Assembly: GCA_046291695.1 (NCBI GenBank)
Contig: JBKBSO010000017.1
Span: 13,405-77,404, forward strand
Direction: 5' to 3'
DNA: 64,000 nt
Source of the DNA: PNNG01 sp046291695
GTDB lineage: Bacteria; Bacteroidota; Bacteroidia; UBA7662
The notes beneath the pieces were generated by a model. It searched no databases and was not told the origin of the DNA. It worked only from the letters and a program-made list of their open reading frames with translations. The translations under genes and the position numbers were made by a program. Within the stretch, counting starts at the first letter, position 1. The number at the start of each line of letters is the position of its first letter. Shown here one piece after another: positions 26,516 to 34,804 of the stretch.

Positions 26516-27083
26516 GTTTGTCGGGATTATTTCTTAGAAAGCTTTTCCACCCACCCTTTGCGGTGGGTATTTTTTTGCCATTGGTTTGGAAGTGGTGACA
26601 AACGGCTGCGGCCAGTGCATCGGTGGCATCGAGTTTATGGCTGCTGAGTTCTGTTTTAAGCAGGGTATCGAGCATGGCGGCAACTTGTTCTTTAGAAGCA
26701 TTGCCATTACCTGTAATGGCCTGTTTGATGCGTTTGGGTGCGTATTCGGTAATAGGAATTTGACGGGAGAGGGCTGCGGCAATGGCTACGCCCTGCGCGC
26801 GACCCAGTTTGAGCATACTTTGCACGTTTTTTCCGTAAAAGGGTGCTTCAATAGCGAGTTCATCGGGATGGTAGCGGTCGATGAGTCGGATCATTTCCGT
26901 GAATATTTTACTCAGTTTTAAGGCATGTTCACCGGTAACTCCCATGTTGAGTACACCCAATTCGATAAGTTCAAAATAATTGCCTCGTGTTTGTATAAGG
27001 CCAAACCCCATAATATTGGTGCCTGGATCGATTCCCAGTATAATTTTTTCGCCGCTTGGAATGGGTGTACTTACTTTTTGCAT
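26505..27083 (-). CDS. ruvC: Crossover junction endodeoxyribonuclease RuvC
   Basis: A 192-residue Holliday-junction resolvase that works with RuvAB. The four acidic catalytic residues are all present: Asp19 in ILGIDPGT, Glu79 in AIEAPFYG, and Asp152 and Asp155 in HKLDATDALA. The family signature GKNVQSMLKLGRAQGVAI is intact. The chain begins with a 12-residue tail before the first strand. The gene is divergent from the permease gene, and its end overlaps the HIT gene. ruvA and ruvB are not nearby, which is common. Confidence 0.96.
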   Translation of the reverse strand: MQKVSTPIPSGEKIILGIDPGTNIMGFGLIQTRGNYFELIELGVLNMGVTGEHALKLSKIFTEMIRLIDRYHPDELAIEAPFYGKNVQSMLKLGRAQGVAIAAALSRQIPITEYAPKRIKQAITGNGNASKEQVAAMLDTLLKTELSSHKLDATDALAAAVCHHFQTNGKKIPTAKGGWKSFLRNNPDKLIG

Positions 27084-27166
27084 GGCCCTGCCAAGATACG
27101 GATTCGCAGCATGCTAATGCTTCAAAAATCCGTTAGAATAGGTACATTCGTGCCTGAGAAAGAATT

Positions 27167-28270
27167 GTGACAAACCTAGCTCCTCATACCGAATCGATTA
27201 GTCCGGCCACTGTATTTCGCCGCCGGTTTTTTAATCACAAGCCTGCGGTGGCGGGTGGGTTGTTTCTCCTATTGGCGGTATTTTTAGCCTTATTTGGGGC
27301 TTTGGTTGCGCCTGATGGCAGTCGTAATGCCAATCAGCAGGATTTGCGATTAATTGCGTTATCCCCGGGCAGTCGGATCAGCCAGTTGATTTTTGTTCCC
27401 AATGATTACCTACCCACGGTGTGGTACAAGCGTTGGTTTTTGGGCGAGGAGGATCCGCTTGAGCGTATTCCCTTGGCAGCATGGCGGCTTGAGGGAGCAC
27501 TGCTTCATTATCGTATTTACGATGCTTCTGAAGCGTCTTGGTTAGTTGTGAGTTTGGAAACACCGAGGGGTAGTTATCGTATTAAGGAGCAGTTTTATTG
27601 GTTGGGGACGGATGTAATGGGCCGAGATTTGCTGAGTCGCTTATTGCTGGGCTTGCGTGTGTCGTTAGGTGTAGGTTTTATCGCTGTGCTCATCAGCATC
27701 GGTATAGGAGCCAGTTTGGGTGCTGTAGCAGGCTATTTTAAAGGAAGGGTTGATTTGTGGATTAGTTGGCTCATCAATGTAATTTGGTCGATCCCTTCGT
27801 TGCTATTGGTCATTGCTTTTTCCTTGGCATTGGGCAAGGGTATGTGGCAGGTGTTTTTAGCGGTAGGCCTCACCATGTGGGTAGATGTAGCCAGAATTGT
27901 ACGGGGACAGGTGCTTGCGCTGCGGGAGCAGGAGTTTGTTACTGCCGCTAGGGCAATGGGATTTAGCCATTTTCGGATTATTTTCCGACACTTACTCCCC
28001 AATGTAGTGGGGCCGGTAATCATTATGGCCGCGAGTAATTTTGCCACGGCCATTTTGGTAGAATCGGGATTGAGTTTCCTTGGTTTGGGTGTACAGCCGC
28101 CTACCCCAAGTTTGGGCATGATGATCAAAGAGCACTATCCGTACATCATTATGGATGCGGCCTATTTGGCCTTGGTACCTGGTGTAGTCATCTTGCTGTT
28201 GGTACTTGCTTTTAACCTTTTAGGCAACGGATTGAGCGATACTTTTGACAGTAAAGTGAAAATGAGTTAA
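27167..28270 (+). CDS. ABC transporter permease, OppC/DppC type
   Basis: A 367-residue inner-membrane permease of the peptide/nickel ABC importer family. The start is a GTG at 27167, as no ATG precedes the first helix (residues about 28-50, AVAGGLFLLLAVFLALFGALVAP). The coupling motif for the ATPase is visible as EQEFVTAARAMGFSHFRIIFRHLLPN. The tail LSFLGLGVQPPTPSLGMMIKE and the final NLLGNGLSDTFD are typical OppC. Between helix 1 and helix 2 there is a ~100-residue periplasmic segment ending at WLGTDVMGRDLLSR. No ATPase, second permease or binding protein lies next to it in this window, so partners must be encoded elsewhere. Confidence 0.93.
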   Translation: MTNLAPHTESISPATVFRRRFFNHKPAVAGGLFLLLAVFLALFGALVAPDGSRNANQQDLRLIALSPGSRISQLIFVPNDYLPTVWYKRWFLGEEDPLERIPLAAWRLEGALLHYRIYDASEASWLVVSLETPRGSYRIKEQFYWLGTDVMGRDLLSRLLLGLRVSLGVGFIAVLISIGIGASLGAVAGYFKGRVDLWISWLINVIWSIPSLLLVIAFSLALGKGMWQVFLAVGLTMWVDVARIVRGQVLALREQEFVTAARAMGFSHFRIIFRHLLPNVVGPVIIMAASNFATAILVESGLSFLGLGVQPPTPSLGMMIKEHYPYIIMDAAYLALVPGVVILLLVLAFNLLGNGLSDTFDSKVKMS

Positions 28271-28286
28271 TTTGTACTATTAGCTT

Positions 28287-29534
28287 ATGCAACCCGACCT
28301 GCTCGATACCGAAAGTCTTAGCCGCCAGTTGGCCGAATTACAACAGCGATTTGAGCTGAAACACCAGCAGCTTGATGCTGTTTTACAGCTTACCCAGGCC
28401 ATCAATTATAACTTTTCGAATGCCGCTTTATTTGAAATTTACGGCTATTTGCTGAGTTCTGAATTGGGTATTGGGCGATATCTGTTGTATCTCGACGAAG
28501 ATGACTGGCGTAAATACGGTAGCCGGGGACTACACTTGCCGTCCTATCCCGAAAAGCCAGATGTTTTAGGCAACAAACAGCAAATACGGCCGATAGATAC
28601 GGGCCTGCAAGAGTTATTTCCGGATTTTGAAGTAGTTATTCCGGTGCTAAGCAAGCAGCGTATTCTGGCTTACGTACTTCTAGGTCATTTACCTTGGCAA
28701 AGTGAAATACATAAGGATATTCTGCCTTACATCCAGGCCATTACCAACATATTGGCTGTATCTAATGAAAACCGCAAGTTGCTTCAAAAAGAAATGCGGC
28801 AGGAAAAAATACAGCAGGAATTATCGCTGGCGGCACAAATGCAAGGGTTGCTTATTCCAGATAAGTTGCCGCATGACCGAAAAATTGAAATGGCAGCGGT
28901 TTATCTACCGCACCGTGATGTAGGCGGCGACTATTACGATGTGGTTAAACTGCCCAGTGAAGAGCTGGTGTTTTGTGTAGCCGACGTTTCCGGTAAGGGC
29001 ATTCCTGCGGCATTGCTGATGTCAAATTTTCAGGCCAATTTGCGGGCGCTAATTGAATTTCATCCGAATTTACGTGAATTGGTAGCCCGTTTGAACAAGG
29101 CAGTACTCAACATTACCAAGGGCGATAAGTTCATAACCATGTTTATCGGAAAGCTTGATGAAAAAACGGGTTTGCTCAAATACATCAGTGCCGGACATGT
29201 GCCGCCTTTACTTTTACGTGGCGAAGAAATTACCGAACTACGGGAGGGAACAACCATTTTGGGGATGTTTGATGAATTGCCCTTTTTGAGTGTGGGTAAA
29301 ATACAGCTTCGAGCCGGGGATATGATAACGGCATTCACCGATGGGGTATCAGAAGTGAACGATTATCGTGGCCGCGTATTTGATATGGCCAATTGGTTGC
29401 TCTCCGATGCAAAACATGTTCATGAACCCATTAAATCTTTACACAAAGAGCTGGTGAAGGCCCTTATCCGGCATAAAGGCGACCGTAATTTCGACGATGA
29501 CCTAAGCCTGCTCAGTCTCCGTTTCCGGGGCTAA
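28287..29534 (+). CDS. PP2C-type (SpoIIE/RsbU) serine phosphatase with N-terminal sensor domain
   Basis: A 415-residue signalling protein. Residues 1-40 form a short helix or coiled coil (LSRQLAELQQRFELKHQQLDAV). Residues about 40-165 look like a GAF-type sensor domain, followed by a helical linker (KEMRQEKIQQELSLAAQMQGLLIP). The C-terminal SpoIIE phosphatase domain has the metal-binding DVGGDYYDVV, VADVSGKGIPAALLMS, a TDGVSEVND segment and the final DRNFDDDLSLLSLR. Such enzymes dephosphorylate anti-anti-sigma factors in partner-switching systems. No STAS or HATPase partner is adjacent. It starts 16 bp after the permease gene, and its 3' end overlaps the next minus-strand gene by 33 bp. Confidence 0.92.
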   Translation: MQPDLLDTESLSRQLAELQQRFELKHQQLDAVLQLTQAINYNFSNAALFEIYGYLLSSELGIGRYLLYLDEDDWRKYGSRGLHLPSYPEKPDVLGNKQQIRPIDTGLQELFPDFEVVIPVLSKQRILAYVLLGHLPWQSEIHKDILPYIQAITNILAVSNENRKLLQKEMRQEKIQQELSLAAQMQGLLIPDKLPHDRKIEMAAVYLPHRDVGGDYYDVVKLPSEELVFCVADVSGKGIPAALLMSNFQANLRALIEFHPNLRELVARLNKAVLNITKGDKFITMFIGKLDEKTGLLKYISAGHVPPLLLRGEEITELREGTTILGMFDELPFLSVGKIQLRAGDMITAFTDGVSEVNDYRGRVFDMANWLLSDAKHVHEPIKSLHKELVKALIRHKGDRNFDDDLSLLSLRFRG

Positions 29535-30977
29535 GGGAAGCGATTCAGCATCTTGATGATAAACATCTATGGCGGTTATCATGGCCAGGAAGCTCCAAAA
29601 GAGCAGTGCAGTTTTATCGATATCGAGGTAATCGTTGAGTACCCCATGGGTGAGGTAGGTTACCAGTCCCAATAAAACAATGAGGATGGTTTGTTTAAAG
29701 AATTGGTCGCGCAATTTGTAGTAGAGCCGCATGGCGCGTTGTATTGAAAAAGCAATGATGCTCATAAAAAGCAGAAAGCCGGGAATCCCCATTTCTACCA
29801 GGGGGTTTAGGTATTCGCTGTGGATGCCTCCCACATCGGCAGCATTGGTGCTGATGATGGTTTTTTCATTCGGTTTTTGAAAGGGGGCGTACTGAAACAT
29901 ATAGGTACCGGGCCCCCAACCCAACCAGGGGCGTTCTTCGAGCATCCGCAATCCACTGGCCCAACGGTTGAGTCGCTCGAGGTTAGAGGCATCGGTTCTG
30001 ACGTTCGAAATGGATTTGACATGCTGCCCCAAATCGTCGTGCGAATCGGTTTTGTTTTTCATGAGCTTCATCATGATTTCGGTTTGGAAGCTAAAAAACA
30101 GGGTAACTCCCAAGCCAAGGGTAGCCAGTAGGGTCCAGAAACGAAATTTTAAACGGAGAAGGAGGTAAAAAGCGCCTGCGGCCAATACCCCGAGCCAAGC
30201 CGCGCGGGTGTAGCTAAAGATAAGGCCTGCCACAAAAATGATGAGGAGCAAGAGCATTACAAAGCTCATCAAGGGCCGGTTGGTGAATAAAGGAAGCCTG
30301 AAGAGGTACACGAAAATCATGGGGATAAAAAAGGCCATCATGGCCCCGTAGATACCATGGTTCATCACAAAGGGTTCGCTGGCCCAGTAAGAGGCCTGCT
30401 TGGTAAAGCCGTAAGTACTGTGGTTGTAAATGCTCCAGATAATCACAAAGGTGAGCGGCACCACATATAGCCAGAGGAATAAATGGATGTTTTCTTTTTT
30501 CTTAAAAAGCTGCAGACCTATGAAATAAAAGCACACAATGAACCAAAGGTTCGACAAGAAAAACTTAAAGGAAGCAAGGGGAATACTGCTCGAAATGGTG
30601 GTAAAAACCATCCATAACAGGTAAAAAGTAATGCTCAGGCTGATAGGATGGTAAAATGCTTTGAGGTCATAACGGCCTTCGATGAGTAGTTTCAAGAAAA
30701 ACAACATCATCATGCCAAACAGCAGCGGTTCGGTAGGCAGGGTAAACGAAATGCCCAATTGTTCTACATCAAATAAAACGCTGAGGGGCGTTACAAAGGT
30801 GATGAAAAGCAAAGAGCGATCGATGCTGAAGGTTACAAAAAACACAAACCATAGCGCCATGGGCAGCAGCATAAACCAATACTGTTGCTGCCAAATCATG
30901 AGGGAGTTAAATAGCACAAACATAATGCCTATGCCATAAAACCAACTCTTGCGTACAGTTGTGCTTGTTTCGCCCAT
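29502..30977 (-). CDS. O-antigen ligase/polymerase family membrane protein (Wzy_C)
   Basis: A 491-residue polytopic inner-membrane protein with about 12 hydrophobic segments. The large loop and the motif RLNRWASGLRMLEERPWLGWGPGTYMFQYAP, followed by HSEYLNPLVEMGIPGFLLF, are characteristic of the Wzy_C/O-antigen ligase superfamily (WaaL ligases and Wzy polymerases share this fold). It starts directly after the stop of the Wzz-like gene, and a flippase gene precedes that, so a role in finishing a Wzx/Wzy-type polysaccharide is likely. Ligase versus polymerase cannot be settled by sequence alone. Confidence 0.88.
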   Translation of the reverse strand: MGETSTTVRKSWFYGIGIMFVLFNSLMIWQQQYWFMLLPMALWFVFFVTFSIDRSLLFITFVTPLSVLFDVEQLGISFTLPTEPLLFGMMMLFFLKLLIEGRYDLKAFYHPISLSITFYLLWMVFTTISSSIPLASFKFFLSNLWFIVCFYFIGLQLFKKKENIHLFLWLYVVPLTFVIIWSIYNHSTYGFTKQASYWASEPFVMNHGIYGAMMAFFIPMIFVYLFRLPLFTNRPLMSFVMLLLLIIFVAGLIFSYTRAAWLGVLAAGAFYLLLRLKFRFWTLLATLGLGVTLFFSFQTEIMMKLMKNKTDSHDDLGQHVKSISNVRTDASNLERLNRWASGLRMLEERPWLGWGPGTYMFQYAPFQKPNEKTIISTNAADVGGIHSEYLNPLVEMGIPGFLLFMSIIAFSIQRAMRLYYKLRDQFFKQTILIVLLGLVTYLTHGVLNDYLDIDKTALLFWSFLAMITAIDVYHQDAESLPLAPETETEQA

Positions 30978-32102
30978 TTAGCGTTGCTTGGCTAAGAGGT
31001 AGTTGTAATTTTCGATGGCGATAAGCACCAACAAACAAAGCAAAAATGCGCCAAAAGTACTTAGCAGTACGATTAACGAACGCAGTGGGTAGGTCTTTTT
31101 CTCGGCTACTTTGGCAGAGTTAACAACAAACTTCACAGGCAGTACTTCTTCCACATCTACGCGGGCACGGTCGTATCGTTGGCGCAATTTCACCAATTCT
31201 TCGTTCTCTTTTTCGAGTTGCTCTTTCACGCTCGAATAGGCCCCACCATACTGGCCCAATAAGTTGAGCTGCTCCTGAAGCTGTATGGCGGTAGACTCAA
31301 AGCCACTTAAACGAGCTAGGTTATTCACAATGGAGGTATCGGTTTCGGGCAGGTTGTTTTCGCGATACACCCTTAACTTTCCCCTTGCTTCCGACATGCC
31401 CGCCATGGCTTTCACATACACGTCGGTAATGTGATCGATTTGCATTTCATAATCAAAAATGCCCATTTGACGAAAGAAATTTAAGGAGTCGTTGAGCTGA
31501 TTTACAAACTCACGCTTGGAGCGATACTGCGTTTGCACGATGTCGAGTGCCTTCAAGGCTTGTTCACGCTGAATTTTGTTTTTGGTTTCATCGAGCAAAG
31601 CGGCAATGTCGTTGGCTATGTTTGCTGCAATTACCGGGTCGGTATCGAGCACTTGAATTTCTACTGAGGAATATTCGGTGCGACGAAAACGGATGTTATC
31701 GCTGAATTTTTTTTGCAGCTGGGTTTGTCGAAAACGGGCATTCGGCTTGATGTCGTAATGGTTCATCAAATCGTATTTCTCGATGATAAAACCGCGTATA
31801 TCGTCGGAATACAGGATTTGAATCAATTGTTCAGCTTGTTCTTCTTCGCCAAACTCAAGCGGGTCGCTGCGGTCGTAAGCGTTTTCGTTCAACAGGGCTT
31901 TAGAGACTGAATTCGTAGTGGCCGGATAAAAAATCACGCTTGACTTGAATCGGGGTTTGATAAAGGTTGGTCCCGAAAAAATGATAGAAGTAACAGCTGC
32001 CAGCATGCTTACCAGCAGGATAGGTTTGCGCCATTTATACAAAAACGCGACCACGGAGAGCGAGTCGAAACTATAGGCTTGTGGGGCGGGTTTATCAGTC
32101 AT
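30978..32102 (-). CDS. Wzz/GumC-type polysaccharide chain-length determinant
   Basis: A 374-residue inner-membrane protein. One helix near the N-terminus (about 33-50, PILLVSMLAAVTSIIFSG) and one near the C-terminus (about 345-366, SLIVLLSTFGAFLLCLLVLIA) bracket a large periplasmic region with coiled-coil segments. This is the polysaccharide copolymerase layout. The segment YRSKREFVNQLNDSLNFFRQMGIFDY and the pre-TM2 KKTYPLRS match the Wzz family. No cytoplasmic tyrosine kinase domain is attached. It is sandwiched between the flippase and Wzy_C genes on the same strand. Confidence 0.88.
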   Translation of the reverse strand: MTDKPAPQAYSFDSLSVVAFLYKWRKPILLVSMLAAVTSIIFSGPTFIKPRFKSSVIFYPATTNSVSKALLNENAYDRSDPLEFGEEEQAEQLIQILYSDDIRGFIIEKYDLMNHYDIKPNARFRQTQLQKKFSDNIRFRRTEYSSVEIQVLDTDPVIAANIANDIAALLDETKNKIQREQALKALDIVQTQYRSKREFVNQLNDSLNFFRQMGIFDYEMQIDHITDVYVKAMAGMSEARGKLRVYRENNLPETDTSIVNNLARLSGFESTAIQLQEQLNLLGQYGGAYSSVKEQLEKENEELVKLRQRYDRARVDVEEVLPVKFVVNSAKVAEKKTYPLRSLIVLLSTFGAFLLCLLVLIAIENYNYLLAKQR

Positions 32103-32138
32103 TTGCAGTAAAATTTGGTCAAAAATACGGGAATAAGC

Positions 32139-33572
32139 TCAATTACCACCGATACGGAAGCTTTTTAAACGCTGATAAACAGGTTGGCCAAACCAAAGTA
32201 GCAAAATAAGTATGGCCAAGAGGCCATTAAAAAGCATGGCCTGCCAGTCATCAAAGAGTTTTATTTGGGTAATTAGTAGTAAACTTAGACTAGCAAAGAG
32301 CAAACGCAGGGCAAAAGCCAAGTCAAATTTCCAGCTAAATAAACGGTAGCAGGCAATAAATTGTAAGCTAAACACCAAAGTTTGGGTGGCGAGTGTAGCG
32401 ATGGCCGCTCCTGCTGCGCCTAAACTGGGGATGAGCCCATAGTTTAGCCCTACGTTGAGCAGTAGTCCCGCAACTGCCAGGTAATTCATGAGGGGCAGTT
32501 TGCCTGCGGCGGTGAGCAAGGTCCCGAACACATAATTCAGGCTGAGGGGTACAAAAGCCCACATGAGCAAACTAAACACCTGGTATTGATCAACATCTTG
32601 GTGATGGTAAAGCAGGTCCATAATCAATGGCGCATGTTGCCATCCGATTATGGCTGTTATGAAAGCAATAGCTCCCAAGAGCAGGGCTGCCGTGCGAACA
32701 AAAGCGGGTTCGAGGCTTTTTTGACTTAGCAAGTGGGCGAATTGGGGCAGTAAGATGCCACTTATCAATACGGGCACCATAGAAACTGCGTCGAGCAAAC
32801 GATAGCCGGCAGCATAAATGCCGGCAGCATAGTTGCCGTCGGGCAGGAGCTGAACCAAAAGCACGGCATCTATTTTGGTATAAAGGCCCATGAGAATGCC
32901 CAGTAGTGCATACGGCAGGGTTGCCCTCAGGGTAAAGCGTTGTCTTTTCCATACAATGCTTATGCCCACCTTGGTTTTACTGCGGAGCAACAGCAGCAGT
33001 ACCAAGCTGCTGCTTGCATAAGCCAGGCTTTGAATGAGGATAAAATCGAGCATCAAGATCCCGCTCAGGTAATAATTTCCCCAGAGCAAAGGCAAGGCAC
33101 CCAGGCTCATGAGCAATTTGTCGAGCACACCCAAAAGCCCATCGAGTTTAAATAATTGCAAGCCGGCTATGTTCGAACGCAGGTAGCTGTTCAGAAAGCT
33201 CAGGCCCTGATTCAGGCAAATGATCAGTAGCCAATAGAACAATGTACCCCGGTAGCCCAGCAACAAGGCGCCACCGAGGGTAATTATGAGGTAGGCCGCA
33301 AATAAACTGAGCTTGAGGCCGAGGAGTTCTGGCAAGTGACGCAAACCTTTTTCGCGTTGAATGGCCACCTGACGCGCATTGTAGTTGGCCAGCCCGGCAT
33401 CGAGCAAGGCACCAAGCAATAGCGAAAAATTGAGCAGGGCGTAATAAGCCCCATAGGCCTCGGGCCCCGCCAAGTTCTGTACTTGCCTGTCGATGGCGAA
33501 TATCCAAAATGGCTTGATGGTGAGGTTTACCAACAGGATAAAACCGGCATTATATAAAAATCGGAGCCGCAT
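32139..33572 (-). CDS. Polysaccharide flippase (Wzx/MATE-like) membrane protein
   Basis: A 477-residue protein with 12-14 predicted membrane helices of the MurJ/Wzx/MOP superfamily, expected to flip undecaprenyl-linked oligosaccharides across the inner membrane. Family features are the N-terminal FILLVNLTIKPFWIFAIDRQVQNLAGPEAYGAYYAL, the LSKQSLEPAF... loop, and the C-terminal AGLLLNVGLNYGLIPSLGAAGAAIATL. It is first of three minus-strand genes (flippase, Wzz, Wzy_C). The 115-bp gap upstream is divergent with a GT9 gene. Confidence 0.88.
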   Translation of the reverse strand: MRLRFLYNAGFILLVNLTIKPFWIFAIDRQVQNLAGPEAYGAYYALLNFSLLLGALLDAGLANYNARQVAIQREKGLRHLPELLGLKLSLFAAYLIITLGGALLLGYRGTLFYWLLIICLNQGLSFLNSYLRSNIAGLQLFKLDGLLGVLDKLLMSLGALPLLWGNYYLSGILMLDFILIQSLAYASSSLVLLLLLRSKTKVGISIVWKRQRFTLRATLPYALLGILMGLYTKIDAVLLVQLLPDGNYAAGIYAAGYRLLDAVSMVPVLISGILLPQFAHLLSQKSLEPAFVRTAALLLGAIAFITAIIGWQHAPLIMDLLYHHQDVDQYQVFSLLMWAFVPLSLNYVFGTLLTAAGKLPLMNYLAVAGLLLNVGLNYGLIPSLGAAGAAIATLATQTLVFSLQFIACYRLFSWKFDLAFALRLLFASLSLLLITQIKLFDDWQAMLFNGLLAILILLLWFGQPVYQRLKSFRIGGN

Positions 33573-33653
33573 GCTTGAAAGGGTAAATATAAAGGGAATA
33601 GGGAGATTACGCGACAGATTTGCGTGGGCTTGCGCATCTAGGAATAAGACGGG

Positions 33654-33683
33654 TTGAAAAGCAATAATTTATGCTCAAATTTG
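33654..33683 (+). promoter_or_regulatory. Putative promoter abutting the GT9 start codon
   Basis: TTG at 33654-33656, a 19-bp spacer, then CAAATTTG at 33676-33683 (one mismatch from TAnnTTTG). The ATG at 33688 lies only four bases after the box, so a transcript from it would be leaderless or nearly so. Confidence 0.4.
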
Positions 33684-33687
33684 CGAC

Positions 33688-34713
33688 ATGATTGCCCCAG
33701 AGCGTGTGTTATTTTTTTTCTCCTGGTTGGCCAATGGCTGGATTAACCTCTTTAAGCGGCCCTTAGCGAAAGTACCAAAACGAATTTTAGTCATTCGACT
33801 CGATGAATTGGGCGATATGGTAACCACCATGCCGGTATTCGAAGCCCTCAAAAGCAATTATCCCGATGCAGAAATAAGCTTGCTTTGCAAGCCGCTCATG
33901 GCACGCTTAGTAGCCAACTGCCCGCATATCGACCGGGTGCTTACCGATTGGTCGGAGGTGCAAGGCCGATTTTCGTACATAGCCGATTTGCGAGGCAACT
34001 GGAAGAGCTTACGTTTTGCTTTGCTACACCGGGCCTATCGGGTCGACCGGGGTAGCCACCGCTTTGTGAACCGTTTGTTTAAGCGTGATCAAGGGCATGA
34101 AGTCGACTTTAACCTGCATATTATTCGCCCGCTCCTCCGCAAGCCACTTCAGGGCATCGCCCCCAGGCTGTACCCATCGCGCCGAAATGTACAACAGGCC
34201 GATTTGTTTTTGCAAAGGCTTTTGATTGGCGATTTTGTGGTTTTTCATACCGGTGCAAGGAAATTACTGCGGAGGTGGTCGCTGCAGAAGTGGGCAGAGC
34301 TGGCCGTATTTCTTTACCAGCGTCATGAATTACAAATCGTGTTTGCAGGCGGACCAGAAGATGAAGCCGACATTGCCAAGATTCAGAAAAAACTTCCTTT
34401 TGAAACCTACAGCTTTGCCGGGAAAGGGGATTTGCTCGATTATGCAGCATTGGTAGGCAAGGCGCGCTTTATGGTTGGGAACGAAAGCGGCCCTATGCAC
34501 ATTGCGGCGGCTATGAACGTGCCGGTACTGGCCCTCTTTGGTCCCGGACAGCCTGAAATCTTCGCGCCCTATGGCAAACAGAACAAGTTTTTACACGTAA
34601 AGCTGCCTTGTAATCCTTGCGATCAGTTGAGCTGTATACATCCCAATAATCCTTGTATCAACCGCATCGAAGTTCAGGATGTTTTACGCGAAGTACTTAC
34701 CTTTTTGAACTGA
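33688..34713 (+). CDS. Glycosyltransferase family 9 protein (LPS heptosyltransferase-like)
   Basis: A 341-residue GT-B fold enzyme. The N-terminal Rossmann entry KRILVIRLDELGDMVTTMPVFEALK and the C-terminal donor site FMVGNESGPMHIAAAMNVPVLALFGP are diagnostic of GT9, which transfers heptose or related sugars to the LPS core on the cytoplasmic face. A late cysteine-rich segment (CNPCDQLSCIHPNNPC) is common in this family. The first 25 residues (LFFFSWLANGWINLF) could be a membrane-associating helix. It is divergent from the flippase operon. The acceptor and donor are unknown. Confidence 0.92.
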   Translation: MIAPERVLFFFSWLANGWINLFKRPLAKVPKRILVIRLDELGDMVTTMPVFEALKSNYPDAEISLLCKPLMARLVANCPHIDRVLTDWSEVQGRFSYIADLRGNWKSLRFALLHRAYRVDRGSHRFVNRLFKRDQGHEVDFNLHIIRPLLRKPLQGIAPRLYPSRRNVQQADLFLQRLLIGDFVVFHTGARKLLRRWSLQKWAELAVFLYQRHELQIVFAGGPEDEADIAKIQKKLPFETYSFAGKGDLLDYAALVGKARFMVGNESGPMHIAAAMNVPVLALFGPGQPEIFAPYGKQNKFLHVKLPCNPCDQLSCIHPNNPCINRIEVQDVLREVLTFLN

Positions 34714-34719
34714 TTACCC

Positions 34720-34740
34720 ATACCGCCTTCGCGGTATATT
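34720..34740 (+). terminator. Weak hairpin after the GT9 gene
   Basis: A perfect 7-bp stem ATACCGC/GCGGTAT with loop CTTC, starting 7 bp after the GT9 stop. Only a short, interrupted T run follows, so termination efficiency is doubtful. Confidence 0.45.
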
Positions 34741-34751
34741 ATAGATGATAG

Positions 34752-34782
34752 TTTGTTGGGCAGGAACTAAAAGCTAAATTTG
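34752..34782 (+). promoter_or_regulatory. Bacteroidota promoter for the DUF6588 gene
   Basis: TTTG at 34752-34755, exactly 19 bp spacer, then TAAATTTG at 34775-34782. Both elements match the phylum consensus (TTTG-N19-TAnnTTTG). The start codon lies 22 bp downstream. Confidence 0.75.
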
Positions 34783-34804
34783 TTCAACTAAACAACTTTG
34801 AGCT

